64,000 bases of DNA from Geobacillus subterraneus. GTDB lineage: Bacteria; Bacillota; Bacilli; Bacillales; Anoxybacillaceae. Every line of letters starts with the position of its first letter. Within the stretch, counting starts at the first letter, position 1. The position numbers were made by a program, and so were the translations under genes. The notes under the pieces were generated by a model, which was not told the origin of the DNA, ran no database searches, and saw only the letters and a list, made by a program, of their open reading frames with translations. Positions 35,797 to 44,766 of this stretch are shown here, piece after piece. The DNA lies in the NCBI RefSeq assembly GCF_001618685.1, contig NZ_CP014342.1, positions 2,232,001 to 2,296,000 on the forward strand, in the 5' to 3' direction.

Positions 35797-35960
35797 ATCG
35801 ATCCCTCCGTTCTCTCCCCTATCCTTCTTTCAATCTTAACGTGAAACAAGCCATTTTGCAAGTTGAAACAGTTGACAGCCAAACGGCTTGGAACATGACA
35901 AACCTTTCATTTATTATTATACTAAAAACAGCGGGAAAATGCAGAGGAGAGGATGTTTTG

Positions 35961-36467
35961 ATGAGCGATATTATGATGCTGACTGGAAAAGTAAAGTTCA
36001 CGATCACGCTCGACCCCGGCGTGTGGATTTTTGACGACCGAAAAATCGATTTGGACACGTATTTTTCGCAACCGAAACCGGAAGTGATAGAAACGGACCA
36101 AGAGGAAGAGGAAATCAAAAAATGGTCGGCTTTTTGGGACCGGGAAATTCAGGAAGGCGCCGTTTTTCCGCCGACGTTGAAAACAGAGCGGCGCTTTTTA
36201 AAGGAGAAAATCATCACCGGTTCGTTCGGCATGCCGTTTGCCCCGTTTTTGCGAAACGCCGAACCGCATGAAGACGCTTCCGAACTTGTTATCGTGACGG
36301 AAAACGGGGAAGTTGCACTCCCGCTTGAGACAGCCTATGACTTGATTTTCGCTTTTTCAAAAAACGGAAAACCGCTGCGCGATGACGGTCCGGTACATAT
36401 TTATTTTGGCGACGGCTCAAACCGCGAAGCCCCGATTACGAATGTGCGCCAGCTGATCGTCCGCTAA
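35961..36467 (+). CDS. ylaL: YlaL-like conserved protein
   Basis: About 168 residues, soluble and acidic in the middle (VIETDQEEEEIKKWSAFWDRE), with a hydrophobic segment LTGKVKFTITLDPGVWIFDDRKIDL near the start and FGDGSNREAPITNVRQLIV at the end. The position between ylaN and phoH2-type ylaK fits B. subtilis ylaL, a protein of unknown function. The start is taken at the ATG following GGAGAGGATG; an ATG four codons later is also possible. A tight terminator follows its stop. Confidence 0.68.
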   Translation: MSDIMMLTGKVKFTITLDPGVWIFDDRKIDLDTYFSQPKPEVIETDQEEEEIKKWSAFWDREIQEGAVFPPTLKTERRFLKEKIITGSFGMPFAPFLRNAEPHEDASELVIVTENGEVALPLETAYDLIFAFSKNGKPLRDDGPVHIYFGDGSNREAPITNVRQLIVR

Positions 36468-36500
36468 CCGGGCGCCCCATGAAGGGGCCGCCCGGTTTTT
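36468..36500 (+). terminator. Terminator of the ylaL-like gene
   Basis: CCGGGCG/CGCCCGG stem with an inner GCCCC/GGGGC, then TTTTT, starting at the base after the stop codon. Confidence 0.9.
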
Positions 36501-36552
36501 GACTCCTTTTAGGGTGTCCGCTTTGGGCGGCCATTTGTTCCGGGAAGCGTGG

Positions 36553-37884
36553 CTAAAGCAAGTCGGCGGCAAGCTGCGCGAGCGCCGAGCGCTCCCCTTT
36601 GATGAGACGGATATGGCCGGCGATTTTTTGATCTTTAAACTTTTCGACCACATACGTCAAGCCGTTGTTATATTCGTCCAAATACGGATGGTCGATCTGC
36701 TCCGGATCACCCATTAAAATAATTTTGCTTTTCTCGCCGACGCGCGTTAAAATCGTCTTCACTTCATGCTTTGTTAAATTTTGCGCCTCATCGATGATGA
36801 TAAACTGCTCGGGCAAGCTGCGGCCGCGAATGTAGGTGAGCGCCTCAACTTCGATCGAGCTCATGCCGGCTAAAATGGCGTCCAGCTCTCCGGGTTTTTT
36901 CGTGTTGAACAAATATTCAAGGTTATCAAAAATCGGCTGCATCCATGGGCGCAGTTTTTCTTCTTTTTCCCCCGGCAAGAAGCCGAGATCCTTCCCCATC
37001 GGCACAATGGGCCGGGCGACGAGCAGTTTTTTATACGTTCGCAAATCCTCGGTTTGCATCAGCCCGGCGGCAAGGGCGAGCAACGTTTTTCCGGTTCCGG
37101 CTTTCCCGATTAATGTCACGAGCGGAATATCGTCGCGCATGAGCAGCTCAAACGCCATCGTTTGCTGCACGTTGCGCGGACGAATGCCCCATATATGCTC
37201 GTGATGGAAGACGAGCTTTTTCACCTTTTTTCCGCTTTGGTCGACGATGCCAATCGCCGAGGCCGAACTGCCAAATGCATCCTTCATAATGATGAACTGG
37301 TGCGGATAAAATGGATGGTCGGCGAGATCGGCCAACACAAGCTCTCCTTTCTCGTAAAACCGCTGCAGATGATCTTTTCCTATGTACAGCTCCAAAAACC
37401 CGGTGTAAATGTGGTCGACGTCAACGACGCGGTCGCTTAAAAAGTCCTCGGCCTGCAGCCCGATCGCATCGGCTTTGACGCGCACGAGCGCATCCTTGCT
37501 CACCAAAATGACAGAACGTCCGTTTTCTTTCGCCTGTTCCTCGAGCGATAAATTTTTTGCCACCGCCAAAATGCGGTTATCGTTTGTTTTTTCGACAAAA
37601 ATTTCTTGCAGTTGGTGAAAGGAGCGGTGGTTCAGTTCAATGCGCAGCACCCCTCCGTTTTCCAGCGGAATTTTCTCGTGCAGCTTGCCGTTTTCACGCA
37701 GGCGGTCGATCAGCTTCGACACTTGGCGGGCGTTTCTCCCGACTTCATCCATATACCGCTTTTTTGAATCCACTTCCTCCAACACAACAGCCGGGATGAC
37801 GACCTCGTTATCCTCAAAGGAAAAGATCGAATACGGATCCTGCAGCAATACGTTCGTATCGAGCACATAGATTTTCTTTCCCAA
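36553..37884 (-). CDS. ylaK: PhoH family PIN-ATPase (YlaK)
   Basis: A 443-residue protein joining an N-terminal PIN nuclease-like domain (YVLDTNVLLQDP at about 6-17, acidic residues of the PIN pocket) to a C-terminal PhoH ATPase with Walker A (LIGKAGTGKTLLALAAG near 258) and Walker B (QFIIIDEAQN). This is the PhoH2 arrangement; studied homologues unwind and cleave RNA. The TTG start follows AGGGGG and gives the B. subtilis length; longer frames upstream have no conserved sequence. It overlaps nothing and is divergent from ylaJ. Confidence 0.93.
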   Translation of the reverse strand: MGKKIYVLDTNVLLQDPYSIFSFEDNEVVIPAVVLEEVDSKKRYMDEVGRNARQVSKLIDRLRENGKLHEKIPLENGGVLRIELNHRSFHQLQEIFVEKTNDNRILAVAKNLSLEEQAKENGRSVILVSKDALVRVKADAIGLQAEDFLSDRVVDVDHIYTGFLELYIGKDHLQRFYEKGELVLADLADHPFYPHQFIIMKDAFGSSASAIGIVDQSGKKVKKLVFHHEHIWGIRPRNVQQTMAFELLMRDDIPLVTLIGKAGTGKTLLALAAGLMQTEDLRTYKKLLVARPIVPMGKDLGFLPGEKEEKLRPWMQPIFDNLEYLFNTKKPGELDAILAGMSSIEVEALTYIRGRSLPEQFIIIDEAQNLTKHEVKTILTRVGEKSKIILMGDPEQIDHPYLDEYNNGLTYVVEKFKDQKIAGHIRLIKGERSALAQLAADLL

Positions 37885-38018
37885 ATTCCGCTTCCCCCTA
37901 TAATATCCGTTTTTCACCTTTTGCACCGGATGGGAATGGCTGTGGTATAGCATATGAAAAAATGTATAAAGATAGAAGGATATTTGCAAAATAAAGTAAA
38001 AAAAGTCGAGGTGGACAG

Positions 38019-38624
38019 ATGATGAAAAGAAACTGCTGGCTGGCTGTTTTATGCTTTCTCCTTTTAAGCCTTTTAAGCGCGTGCACCATCGGAAACGATG
38101 ATGAGGCGAGGGAATCCGACCGCTCGCTCGTGCGCGTGAAAAATACGGTCGATGAGCGGGTGGAAAACAAATCCGGGCAGGAAATCGCCCGCCGGTTGGC
38201 AGAGATCGCCAACCGCGTCCCAAACGTTCATGACGCGGCAGCGATCGTCGTCGGCAAGTACGCCATCGTCGGCATTGACGTCGGCGCGAACGTCGATGCC
38301 TCGCGCGTCGGCACGATCAAATATTCCGTTGCCGAGGCGCTGCAAAAAGATCCGTACGGCGCCAACGCGATTATTGTGGCCGACCCGGACCTTTACGCCC
38401 GCGTGCGCAACATCGGTCGGCAAATTGATGACGGCCGCCCGGTGCGGGCGTTTATGGACGAGATTGCCGATATCGTTGGGCGGGTGATGCCGGAAGTGCC
38501 AAGCGACTTGTTTGAAACGACGCCTGAACCGACCGAGGAAAATGACGGGCAACTGAATGAGCGGGAAGAACGGCAGCTGAACGAACGCCAAGACAAACAG
38601 TCGAACGAACATTTAAACCGCTAA
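38019..38624 (+). CDS. ylaJ: YhcN/YlaJ family sporulation lipoprotein
   Basis: About 201 residues. A lipoprotein signal ends in LLSAC (Cys about 22); the mature part has the YhcN/YlaJ core DAAAIVVGKYAIVGIDVGANVDASRVGTIKYSVAEALQKDP and ends with a highly charged Gln/Glu-rich tail (REERQLNERQDKQSNE). Homologues are located on the forespore or spore membrane and affect outgrowth. GAGGTGG precedes two adjacent ATGs. Divergent from the PhoH gene. Confidence 0.88.
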   Translation: MMKRNCWLAVLCFLLLSLLSACTIGNDDEARESDRSLVRVKNTVDERVENKSGQEIARRLAEIANRVPNVHDAAAIVVGKYAIVGIDVGANVDASRVGTIKYSVAEALQKDPYGANAIIVADPDLYARVRNIGRQIDDGRPVRAFMDEIADIVGRVMPEVPSDLFETTPEPTEENDGQLNEREERQLNERQDKQSNEHLNR

Positions 38625-38966
38625 ACGATTCCGTGCGGCTATGGTGCAAGGAGATGGGGCAACAGCTCGCGACTTCGCTTCCCATTTACGAACAACAATC
38701 GGTTTCATCCCATGCACGGCACAAACCGTCTTTTGACATGGAATGAGCCGATTGCTTTGGCGTCGTGGAAGATGATATAATGTTCCTGCAGAGAGGAAAC
38801 ATTCCACGTTTTGCATCGGGCGTACAGGGCGTTAAGCACCACTTGGGGTGTTTGCCCATGAACGTCTTGCGGAACAAGGGCGAGCTTGGCACGCAGTGCA
38901 TGAGAACCCCTTCTGTACGCAAGACCCCCGCGGCGTCCGCCGTCGGGAGATTCAGTGAGGTGAACA
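38625..38966 (+). promoter_or_regulatory. Long leader and promoter region of ylaI
   Basis: No gene is supported in these 342 bases. A promoter-like TTGCTT-18-TATAAT (38752-38781) would give a leader of about 180 bases. The leader holds an ATGTTCC/GGAAACAT-type hairpin near 38781, an 8-base perfect stem GTCTTGCG/CGCAAGAC (38864-38871 with 38918-38925) enclosing three small hairpins, and a CGGCG/CGCCG hairpin before the ribosome binding site. Confidence 0.5.
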
Positions 38967-39167
38967 ATGAGAGTCAAATGTATGCTTTGCGAACAAATTG
39001 ATACGATTGATGATGAATCACCGCTCGCCAAACGGCTGCGCAACCGCCCGATCCATACGTATATGTGCCGCCAATGCCATGACCGCATTGCTGAAAAAAC
39101 AAAGCAGCGACTGGCGACCGGAAAATTCCGTTTCTACCGCGGCGTCCGCGCTGACGATGACTGGTGA
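38967..39167 (+). CDS. ylaI: YlaI, DUF2197 zinc-ribbon-like protein
   Basis: A 66-residue protein MRVKCMLCEQIDTIDDES with CxxC pairs at residues 5-8 (CMLC) and 34-37 (CRQC), a likely zinc ribbon, and the DUF2197 block RLRNRPIHTYMCRQCHDRI. Function unknown; widespread in Bacillaceae. The ribosome binding site GAGGTG is at seven bases. It is followed by a bidirectional terminator. Confidence 0.92.
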   Translation: MRVKCMLCEQIDTIDDESPLAKRLRNRPIHTYMCRQCHDRIAEKTKQRLATGKFRFYRGVRADDDW

Positions 39168-39171
39168 CCGC

Positions 39172-39217
39172 AAAAAGGGACGGCACTGAAAAGCGATCGC
39201 TTTTCAGTGCCGTCTTT
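39172..39217. terminator. Bidirectional terminator after ylaI
   Basis: A near-perfect palindrome of about 35 bases, GACGGCACTGAAAAGCG / CGCTTTTCAGTGCCGTC, between convergent genes. Confidence 0.9.
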
Positions 39218-39222
39218 CACTG

Positions 39223-39507
39223 CTACGAACCGTACTTTTCTGGTTCCGCTTCGATTTGCCGCCACATTGCCTCGGCCAACTCCACAGGAAAATAGGCCGA
39301 CTTTTTTTCCCCGCCTCGCACATATTCGACAACGTATCGGCCGTTCGTTTCATCTTTAACGGCATTCACCGCCGTCACGCCAAAATCGCTTTCCAAGATG
39401 GCGAGAAAAAACGACGCCGTGTCGCGCGCCGCCGCATCGTGCGGGCGGGCGTCAGCGACAAGATGAATCGTCAGCCAATTGTAAAGGGCGTCTTGCACCG
39501 ATTTCAT
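39223..39507 (-). CDS. Conserved small protein of unknown function
   Basis: A 94-residue acidic protein (MKSVQDALYNWLTIHLVADARPHDAAARDTA) with a C-terminal half suggesting an alpha/beta fold (NGRYVVEYVRGGEKKSAYFPVELAEAMW). I do not recognise the family with certainty. It is separated from ylaH by about 20 bases on the same strand and probably cotranscribed. No signal or membrane segment. Confidence 0.65.
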   Translation of the reverse strand: MKSVQDALYNWLTIHLVADARPHDAAARDTASFFLAILESDFGVTAVNAVKDETNGRYVVEYVRGGEKKSAYFPVELAEAMWRQIEAEPEKYGS

Positions 39508-39526
39508 CGCGCCACCGCCTTTTTAT

Positions 39527-39835
39527 TTATGGCTTCTCTTCCTGTTTCGCCTGCTTGAGGCGAACTTTGTAAATGATTAATACGAGAGCGGCCACCGCCA
39601 ATCCTTCCGCAACCGGCAAAAAAACGGCGAAAAACGTCAAAATCGTGCAGCCGAGCGCGAGCAACGTATAAATGATGACGCTTTTTAACAGCGGCAGGCG
39701 GCGGGCAAAGCCAAGCCGATACACGAGCGCCGAAAGCAGCAACACGGTGGCATAAAGCAGCCACATGCCGCGCTCGGGATTGCCGTGCACGTCATAGAGT
39801 GAAGCGAAAAACGTCAGCCGTTCGAGCACATTCAC
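39527..39835 (-). CDS. ylaH: YlaH-like membrane protein
   Basis: A 102-residue membrane protein beginning [16 protein letters not shown] with three hydrophobic helices (about 24-44, 50-70, 72-90) and a basic C-terminal tail ([13 protein letters not shown]). It matches the YlaH family in length and place, next to typA. Function unknown. GTG with GGGGAGGGAAC upstream is the start. Confidence 0.82.
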   Translation of the reverse strand: MNVLERLTFFASLYDVHGNPERGMWLLYATVLLLSALVYRLGFARRLPLLKSVIIYTLLALGCTILTFFAVFLPVAEGLAVAALVLIIYKVRLKQAKQEEKP

Positions 39836-39941
39836 ACTGTTCCCTCCCCATTCACCCGGATGGCCTGCCGAAACTAAGCCATTCCAGATTTCTCAAGCGC
39901 TGAGCGCTGCAGCCAGCGGCCATGCATACGTCCGCTGCCTG

Positions 39942-41786
39942 TTATTTCGCCTGTTGGGCGGCTTTCTTTTTCTTCTCCGCTTTTTCGCGCTCACTTTTGT
40001 TTAAGATTTTTTTGCGCAAGCGGATCGATGTTGGCGTCACTTCGCAGTATTCATCGTCATTCAAATATTCAAGCGCTTCTTCAAGCGTCAAAAGACGCGG
40101 CTTTTTCATCGTTACCGTCTGCTCTTTCGTCGACGAGCGCACGTTTGTAATATGTTTTTCGCGGCAAATGTTGACGACAAGGTCGTTTTCGCGGTTGTGT
40201 TCGCCGACGATCATCCCTTCATACACTTCCGTACCCGGCTCTACAAAAATCGTGCCGCGGTCTTCAAGCTGCATGATGCTGTAAGCTGTCGCCTTGCCGG
40301 TTTCCATCGAGACGAGCACCCCTTGGCGGCGGCCGCCGATTGCACCGGGCTGCACCGGGGCGTAATGGTCAAACGAGTGGTTTAAAATGCCATACCCGCG
40401 CGTCAGCGACATAAACTCGCTCCGGTAGCCAATCAAGCCGCGCGACGGCACAAGAAAGACGAGGCGCACTTGCCCGTTGCCGCCGTGCACCATATCAGCA
40501 AGCTCGCCTTTGCGGCTGCCCAGCGATTCCATAACGGCCCCGGTGTATTCTTCAGGAACATCGATGACAACCCGCTCGACCGGCTCACATAGAACGCCAT
40601 CGATCTCCTTGACAATAACCTCTGGCTTCGATACTTGCAATTCGTATCCTTCACGGCGCATATTTTCGATTAAAATGGCTAAATGGAGCTCGCCACGGCC
40701 GGAAACGACCCACGCATCCGGCGACTCCGTCGGCTCAACGCGCAAACTGACGTCAGTCTCAAGCTGGGTGCGCAGCCGCTCTTCCAGCTTGCGGGCGGTG
40801 ACATGCTTGCCTTCACGCCCGGCAAACGGGCTGTTGTTGACGAGAAACGTCATTTTCAACGTCGGCTCGTCAATGTGAAGCGGCGGCAGCGGCTCTTGGT
40901 GGTCAGGCGGGCACACCGTTTCACCGACGTTAATGTCTTCCATTCCGGCGACAGCGACGATATCGCCCGCGTGCGCCTCTTCAATCTCGATCCGCTTTAA
41001 GCCGATAAAGCCAAACAGCTTCGTGACGCGGAACAATTTCACGGCGCCGTCGCGCTTTAACAAAGCGACTTGCTGGCCGGTTTTCATCGTGCCGCGAAAG
41101 ATACGGCCGATGCCGATGCGGCCGACGTATTCATTGTAATCGAGCAGCGCCACTTGAAATTGCAGCGGCTCGTCGCGGTTGTCAGCCGGCGCCGGAATAT
41201 GGCGGATGATCGTTTCAAACAAGGCGGTCATGTCGCCATCTTGCCGGTCCGGATCAAGGCTTGATGTTCCGCGCAGCGCCGACGTGTATACAACCGGAAA
41301 CTCAAGCTGCTCCTCGGAAGCGCCAAGCTCGATAAATAAATCGATCACTTCATCGACGACTTCCGCCGGGCGGGCGAACTCGCGGTCGATTTTGTTGACG
41401 ACGACGATCGGCACGAGCTGCTGCTCAAGCGCTTTTTTCAGCACGAACCGCGTTTGCGGCATGCATCCTTCGTATGCGTCGACGACGAGCAAAACACCGT
41501 CGACAAGGCGCATAATCCGCTCAACCTCCCCGCCGAAATCGGCGTGTCCCGGCGTATCTAAAATATTAATGCGTGTTCCTTTATATAACACCGCTGTGTT
41601 CTTCGCCAAAATCGTAATGCCGCGCTCCCGCTCCAAATCATTGCGGTCAAGCGCCCGCTCCTCGACTTGCTCGTTTTCACGAAACGTCCCTGACTGCCGA
41701 AGCAGCTGGTCGACGAGCGTTGTTTTTCCGTGGTCGACGTGGGCGATAATCGCAATATTGCGCAAATCCAATCGTTGATTCGTCAA
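39942..41786 (-). CDS. typA: Ribosome-associated GTPase TypA/BipA
   Basis: A translational GTPase of 614 residues. Motifs: G1 AHVDHGKTT (residues 15-23), G2 ERERGITI, G3 DTPGHADF, G4 NKID; then beta-barrel II, EF-G-like domains III and V and a family-specific C-terminal domain ending in a Lys-rich tail ([18 protein letters not shown]). TypA helps 50S assembly and stress or cold adaptation. The start is a TTG preceded by AGGAGTG. It is monocistronic-looking, divergent from the small ylaF. Confidence 0.97.
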   Translation of the reverse strand: MTNQRLDLRNIAIIAHVDHGKTTLVDQLLRQSGTFRENEQVEERALDRNDLERERGITILAKNTAVLYKGTRINILDTPGHADFGGEVERIMRLVDGVLLVVDAYEGCMPQTRFVLKKALEQQLVPIVVVNKIDREFARPAEVVDEVIDLFIELGASEEQLEFPVVYTSALRGTSSLDPDRQDGDMTALFETIIRHIPAPADNRDEPLQFQVALLDYNEYVGRIGIGRIFRGTMKTGQQVALLKRDGAVKLFRVTKLFGFIGLKRIEIEEAHAGDIVAVAGMEDINVGETVCPPDHQEPLPPLHIDEPTLKMTFLVNNSPFAGREGKHVTARKLEERLRTQLETDVSLRVEPTESPDAWVVSGRGELHLAILIENMRREGYELQVSKPEVIVKEIDGVLCEPVERVVIDVPEEYTGAVMESLGSRKGELADMVHGGNGQVRLVFLVPSRGLIGYRSEFMSLTRGYGILNHSFDHYAPVQPGAIGGRRQGVLVSMETGKATAYSIMQLEDRGTIFVEPGTEVYEGMIVGEHNRENDLVVNICREKHITNVRSSTKEQTVTMKKPRLLTLEEALEYLNDDEYCEVTPTSIRLRKKILNKSEREKAEKKKKAAQQAK

Positions 41787-41903
41787 TGTCGTTCACTCCT
41801 ATTAGGCAAACTGCTTGTCTATTATATCACAACCATAGAAAATCGGCATATTTTCCGGTAAACTAAAAACAAGTGCCTATTTTGCCAGAAAGGAGTCAAG
41901 CGG

Positions 41904-42077
41904 ATGAAACGCATCCAGCTCGTGCCGCTGCTGCTCGCGATTTTCGCGGTTGCCGCCATCATGGCGATCGGCGTTTTTATCGCCGAACAAAGCGTCATCG
42001 GCATCGCTGCCTCCACACTCATTTTTATCGCCATGATGGGCGTCGGGTTTGCTTATAAAAAACGGACGCGCGAATAA
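41904..42077 (+). CDS. ylaF: YlaF, DUF5325 small membrane protein
   Basis: A 57-residue protein consisting of two hydrophobic helices (about 7-27 and 32-50) with basic ends (MKRIQLVPLL ... YKKRTRE). AAAGGAG lies ten bases before the ATG. It fits YlaF of B. subtilis (DUF5325), which is conserved next to typA; function unknown. Its stop lies inside the terminator that follows. Confidence 0.82.
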   Translation: MKRIQLVPLLLAIFAVAAIMAIGVFIAEQSVIGIAASTLIFIAMMGVGFAYKKRTRE

Positions 42078-42111
42078 AAAAGGACAAGCTCCAGAGGCTT
42101 GTCCTTTTTTG
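42075..42111. terminator. Bidirectional terminator between ylaF and suhB-type gene
   Basis: AAAGGACAAGC/GCTTGTCCTTT stem with A- and T-runs at both sides. Confidence 0.9.
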
Positions 42112-42129
42112 TTGCGGCGCCCCGCGCTG

Positions 42130-42924
42130 TCATTGTTGCAGATAACGCTGCAAAATTTCCCCGTGTACTCCCGGTTTGGCGGCGAGCACCGAATTGCGGC
42201 TGAGCAGATCAAGCGGCTCACCGTCTAAGTTCGTCACGACCCCGCCCGCTTCCTCGATTAAAATCATCCCGCCGGCAAAATCCCATGGCGACAGGCGCGG
42301 TGAAATATACGCATCCAAACGTCCGGCAGCAACATACGCCAGCTCGAGCGCCGCCGACCCATACGAACGCGTGCCGCGCGCCTCTTTGGCCAGCCGCACG
42401 AGCGGACGGTGGTCGATGCGGCGGTTTTCCATCAGCCATGTCGCGTTGACAGCGATGATCGATTCCGCGATCGGCACCGGCTGCAGGCGGTCGAGCGGCT
42501 TGCCGTTGAAAAACAGCCCCCGCCCTTTTTGCGCGGAGTACAGCTCGTCAAAGACGACGTCATACACATAGCCAAGCTGGCCGGCTCCATCTTCAAAAAT
42601 GCCGACCGACACAGCGAAATGACGCTGCTGGTGGATGAAGTTCATCGTTCCGTCAATCGGGTCAATGACCCATACAATGCCGTCCAAGGCAGCGAGTTCA
42701 TCGCCGAACCCTTCTTCACCCAATACATGATGGCTGGGAAACTGACGGCGGATGTGTTCGGCAAAAAATTGTTCAATGCCGCGATCAACGTTTGTTACTA
42801 AGTCGTTGCGATTTTCTTTCGCTTCGACAGTCAGCTGTTCGGCAAACGAGGCGCGAATGCGCCGTCCTGCTTCTTTAATCCATTGCCGGGCATATTGGTC
42901 GATCTCTTCCCATTTTCCTGCCAT
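42130..42924 (-). CDS. suhB: Inositol monophosphatase family protein (SuhB/YktC type)
   Basis: A 264-residue metal-dependent sugar phosphatase. The magnesium-site motifs are GEEGFGDEL (about 70-78), WVIDPIDGTMNF (about 87-98) and SPWDFAGGMILIEEAGG near 205. In B. subtilis yktC has the same neighbours. The start (MAGKWEEIDQ) is set by GGAGGAATCGAC; an upstream in-frame ATG is not supported. The exact substrate is not determined by sequence. Confidence 0.9.
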   Translation of the reverse strand: MAGKWEEIDQYARQWIKEAGRRIRASFAEQLTVEAKENRNDLVTNVDRGIEQFFAEHIRRQFPSHHVLGEEGFGDELAALDGIVWVIDPIDGTMNFIHQQRHFAVSVGIFEDGAGQLGYVYDVVFDELYSAQKGRGLFFNGKPLDRLQPVPIAESIIAVNATWLMENRRIDHRPLVRLAKEARGTRSYGSAALELAYVAAGRLDAYISPRLSPWDFAGGMILIEEAGGVVTNLDGEPLDLLSRNSVLAAKPGVHGEILQRYLQQ

Positions 42925-43024
42925 GTCGATTCCTCCTGCCTTCGTTATGTATGCAGCAACCGGAAAGGGGTGGGCACCGTTCAAGAAAAAAACGAACCGC
43001 AAAGATGGTTCGCCTTAAAAATGG

Positions 43025-43213
43025 TCATACTTGAAGGCGCATCAGTTCTTGGCGCAGCTTTTCAAGCCGCCGTTTGCACTCTCTTTTCTTTTCTTCATCA
43101 TTTTCCATCATGGCTTCATACAGCGTCGCTAATTCGTAATCAAGTTCGAGCCGCAACACCGCCATGCGTTTGTCTCCGTCTGGCCGTTTCAGCGAATTGG
43201 CGGTTTTTTTCAT
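43025..43213 (-). CDS. Small helical protein of unknown function
   Basis: A 62-residue, highly charged protein (MKKTANSLKRPDGDKRMAVLRLELDYELATLYEAMMENDEEKKREC) that should form two helices. No known domain recognised. The start has GGGG immediately upstream; an ATG nine codons earlier is possible. It lies between suhB and the UPF0223 gene, on the same strand. Confidence 0.65.
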   Translation of the reverse strand: MKKTANSLKRPDGDKRMAVLRLELDYELATLYEAMMENDEEKKRECKRRLEKLRQELMRLQV

Positions 43214-43337
43214 CCCCGTCCGCACCCCTTTCCATATCATCCGCTAAACTTCCGGCGCCCTTCACGGAATGTGCTGCTTCGTTTTGTTTTATATTATATT
43301 ATGTGGAAAAAGGGGTGTATGCAACTAATTTGTGCAT

Positions 43338-43634
43338 TTACCTACCGCGCTTCAGCCCGCTTGGTTCGATGCGGATCCAGTCACCGTTTTTCGCCTCTTT
43401 CGCCCGCTTCATGACCGCATACGACGAATAGCCGCTTTCTTTTTCAAACTCGGCATACAGCCGGTTTTCCTCGCTTTTCGACGGGACGATCTCTTTGAAC
43501 CGACGGTAGACGTCCATCAGCTCTTCGCGCCTCATCCCTCGTTCATACACCGTTTCAACCGCCGTAAAAAATTTAATGACATCAATGATTTCCTTTGTTG
43601 ACCAATCATAGGAAAACGGGTAGGAATACCCCAT
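43338..43634 (-). CDS. yktA: UPF0223 family protein (YktA-like)
   Basis: A 98-residue protein starting [27 protein letters not shown], the UPF0223 signature, with a helical remainder and a basic C-terminus. Function unknown. GGAGGTGAAAC before the ATG sets the start. It follows the nitronate monooxygenase gene by 16 bases. Confidence 0.9.
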   Translation of the reverse strand: MGYSYPFSYDWSTKEIIDVIKFFTAVETVYERGMRREELMDVYRRFKEIVPSKSEENRLYAEFEKESGYSSYAVMKRAKEAKNGDWIRIEPSGLKRGR

Positions 43635-43650
43635 TGTTTCACCTCCGCCG

Positions 43651-44613
43651 TTAGTTTGCCCAGCGGCGCCGAATTTGTTCCGCCTCACCGATCATGCGGG
43701 CAAACAGCTCCGCGACGGACGGAATGTCGCGAATGAGCCCGATCGCCTGCCCGGCCCAAGCGAACCCTTCATCCACCTTTCCTTCATAAATGAAGCGCCG
43801 GTTTGCCTCCCCGCTAATATATTCTTTCAAGTCTTCGTACGTGCCGCCTTGGCGCTCGATTTCCAATATTTTTTCCGTCCACTGGTTGGCGATCGCCCGC
43901 CCCGGCGCCCCGAGCGACCGTTTAATGACAACCGTGTCATGCTCCGTGGCGTTAACGATCATTTCTTTATACACCGGATGGGCGTGGACGCATTCTTTCG
44001 TGGCAATAAACCGCGTCCCCATTTCGATTCCTTCGGCCCCGAGCGCCAGCGCCGCCATCAGCCCGCGCCCATCGGCGATGCCGCCAGAGGCGATGACCGG
44101 AATCGATACGGAATCAACGACTTTCGGGATGAGGACGAACGTGCCGGTGTCATATTTGCCAAGGTGGCCGCCCCCTTCCTGCCCGACGACCATCACCGCA
44201 TCGGCGCCAAGCTCTTCCGCTTTGACCGCTTGGCGAACAGCTGCGACAAGCACTAATGTTTTGACGTTCGTTCCTTTCAGCAGTTCAAAAAACGGCGCCG
44301 GATTGCCGCCGGTGACCGAGACGACCGGCACGCCCTCATCAAGCGCCGCCTCAAGCATATGAGCGAACGGGCGGCCGTGCTGGCCGATGGCAAAATTAAC
44401 TCCAAACGGCCGGTCGGTTTTGTCTTTCACTTTGCGGATTTCCTCGCGCAGCCGCTCCGGGCTTTCAAGCGACATCGCCGTAATTTGTCCGAGGCCGCCC
44501 GCATTCGAGACAGCCGCGGCCAAATCGGCGTACGCCAAGTAGGCAAGCCCCCCTTGAATGATCGGGTATGTAATGCCAAGCAGTTCTGTCACTCTCGTTT
44601 TCCATTCCATCAT
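43651..44613 (-). CDS. Nitronate monooxygenase family flavoenzyme
   Basis: A 320-residue TIM-barrel FMN enzyme of the NMO/2-nitropropane dioxygenase superfamily, which also contains the enoyl-ACP reductase FabK. Motifs: [27 protein letters not shown] at about 15-41, [11 protein letters not shown] near 140 and the phosphate-binding [11 protein letters not shown] near 177. The GQEGGGH motif occurs in both groups, so substrate is open. It is cotranscribed with the UPF0223 gene. Two ATG codons start the frame; either may be used. Confidence 0.87.
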   Translation of the reverse strand: MMEWKTRVTELLGITYPIIQGGLAYLAYADLAAAVSNAGGLGQITAMSLESPERLREEIRKVKDKTDRPFGVNFAIGQHGRPFAHMLEAALDEGVPVVSVTGGNPAPFFELLKGTNVKTLVLVAAVRQAVKAEELGADAVMVVGQEGGGHLGKYDTGTFVLIPKVVDSVSIPVIASGGIADGRGLMAALALGAEGIEMGTRFIATKECVHAHPVYKEMIVNATEHDTVVIKRSLGAPGRAIANQWTEKILEIERQGGTYEDLKEYISGEANRRFIYEGKVDEGFAWAGQAIGLIRDIPSVAELFARMIGEAEQIRRRWAN

Positions 44614-44766
44614 CTTGCGCCTCCTTTTCGTTTTATTCTTCTTTTATTTCTTGTTTGCATCGCTGTTTTCCTTTTTTCGCGTGACATTCATTTCTTCTTT
44701 GCAAACGAAAAAATAAATGCTATAATGCATTTGTTTTATTTTAAGGTAAAGAGGTGTGGAAAACCA

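Noticed and set aside
38733-38738. TTGACA box in front of ylaI
   Set aside because: It is 37 bases from TATAAT, too far; no second -10 at 17 bases.
38686-38967. Minus-strand frames in the ylaI leader (starting MFTSLNLPTADAAGVL, and a longer one to 39088)
   Set aside because: No ribosome binding site or family; they fall on the predicted structured RNA and antisense to ylaI. A decayed gene cannot be excluded.
41179-41778. Plus-strand 199-codon frame inside typA
   Set aside because: Serine/arginine-rich antisense shadow of the GTPase domain.
44359-44766. Extension of the speA frame upstream to position 44359
   Set aside because: No conservation; overlaps the nitronate monooxygenase; SpeA family length matches the TTG start.
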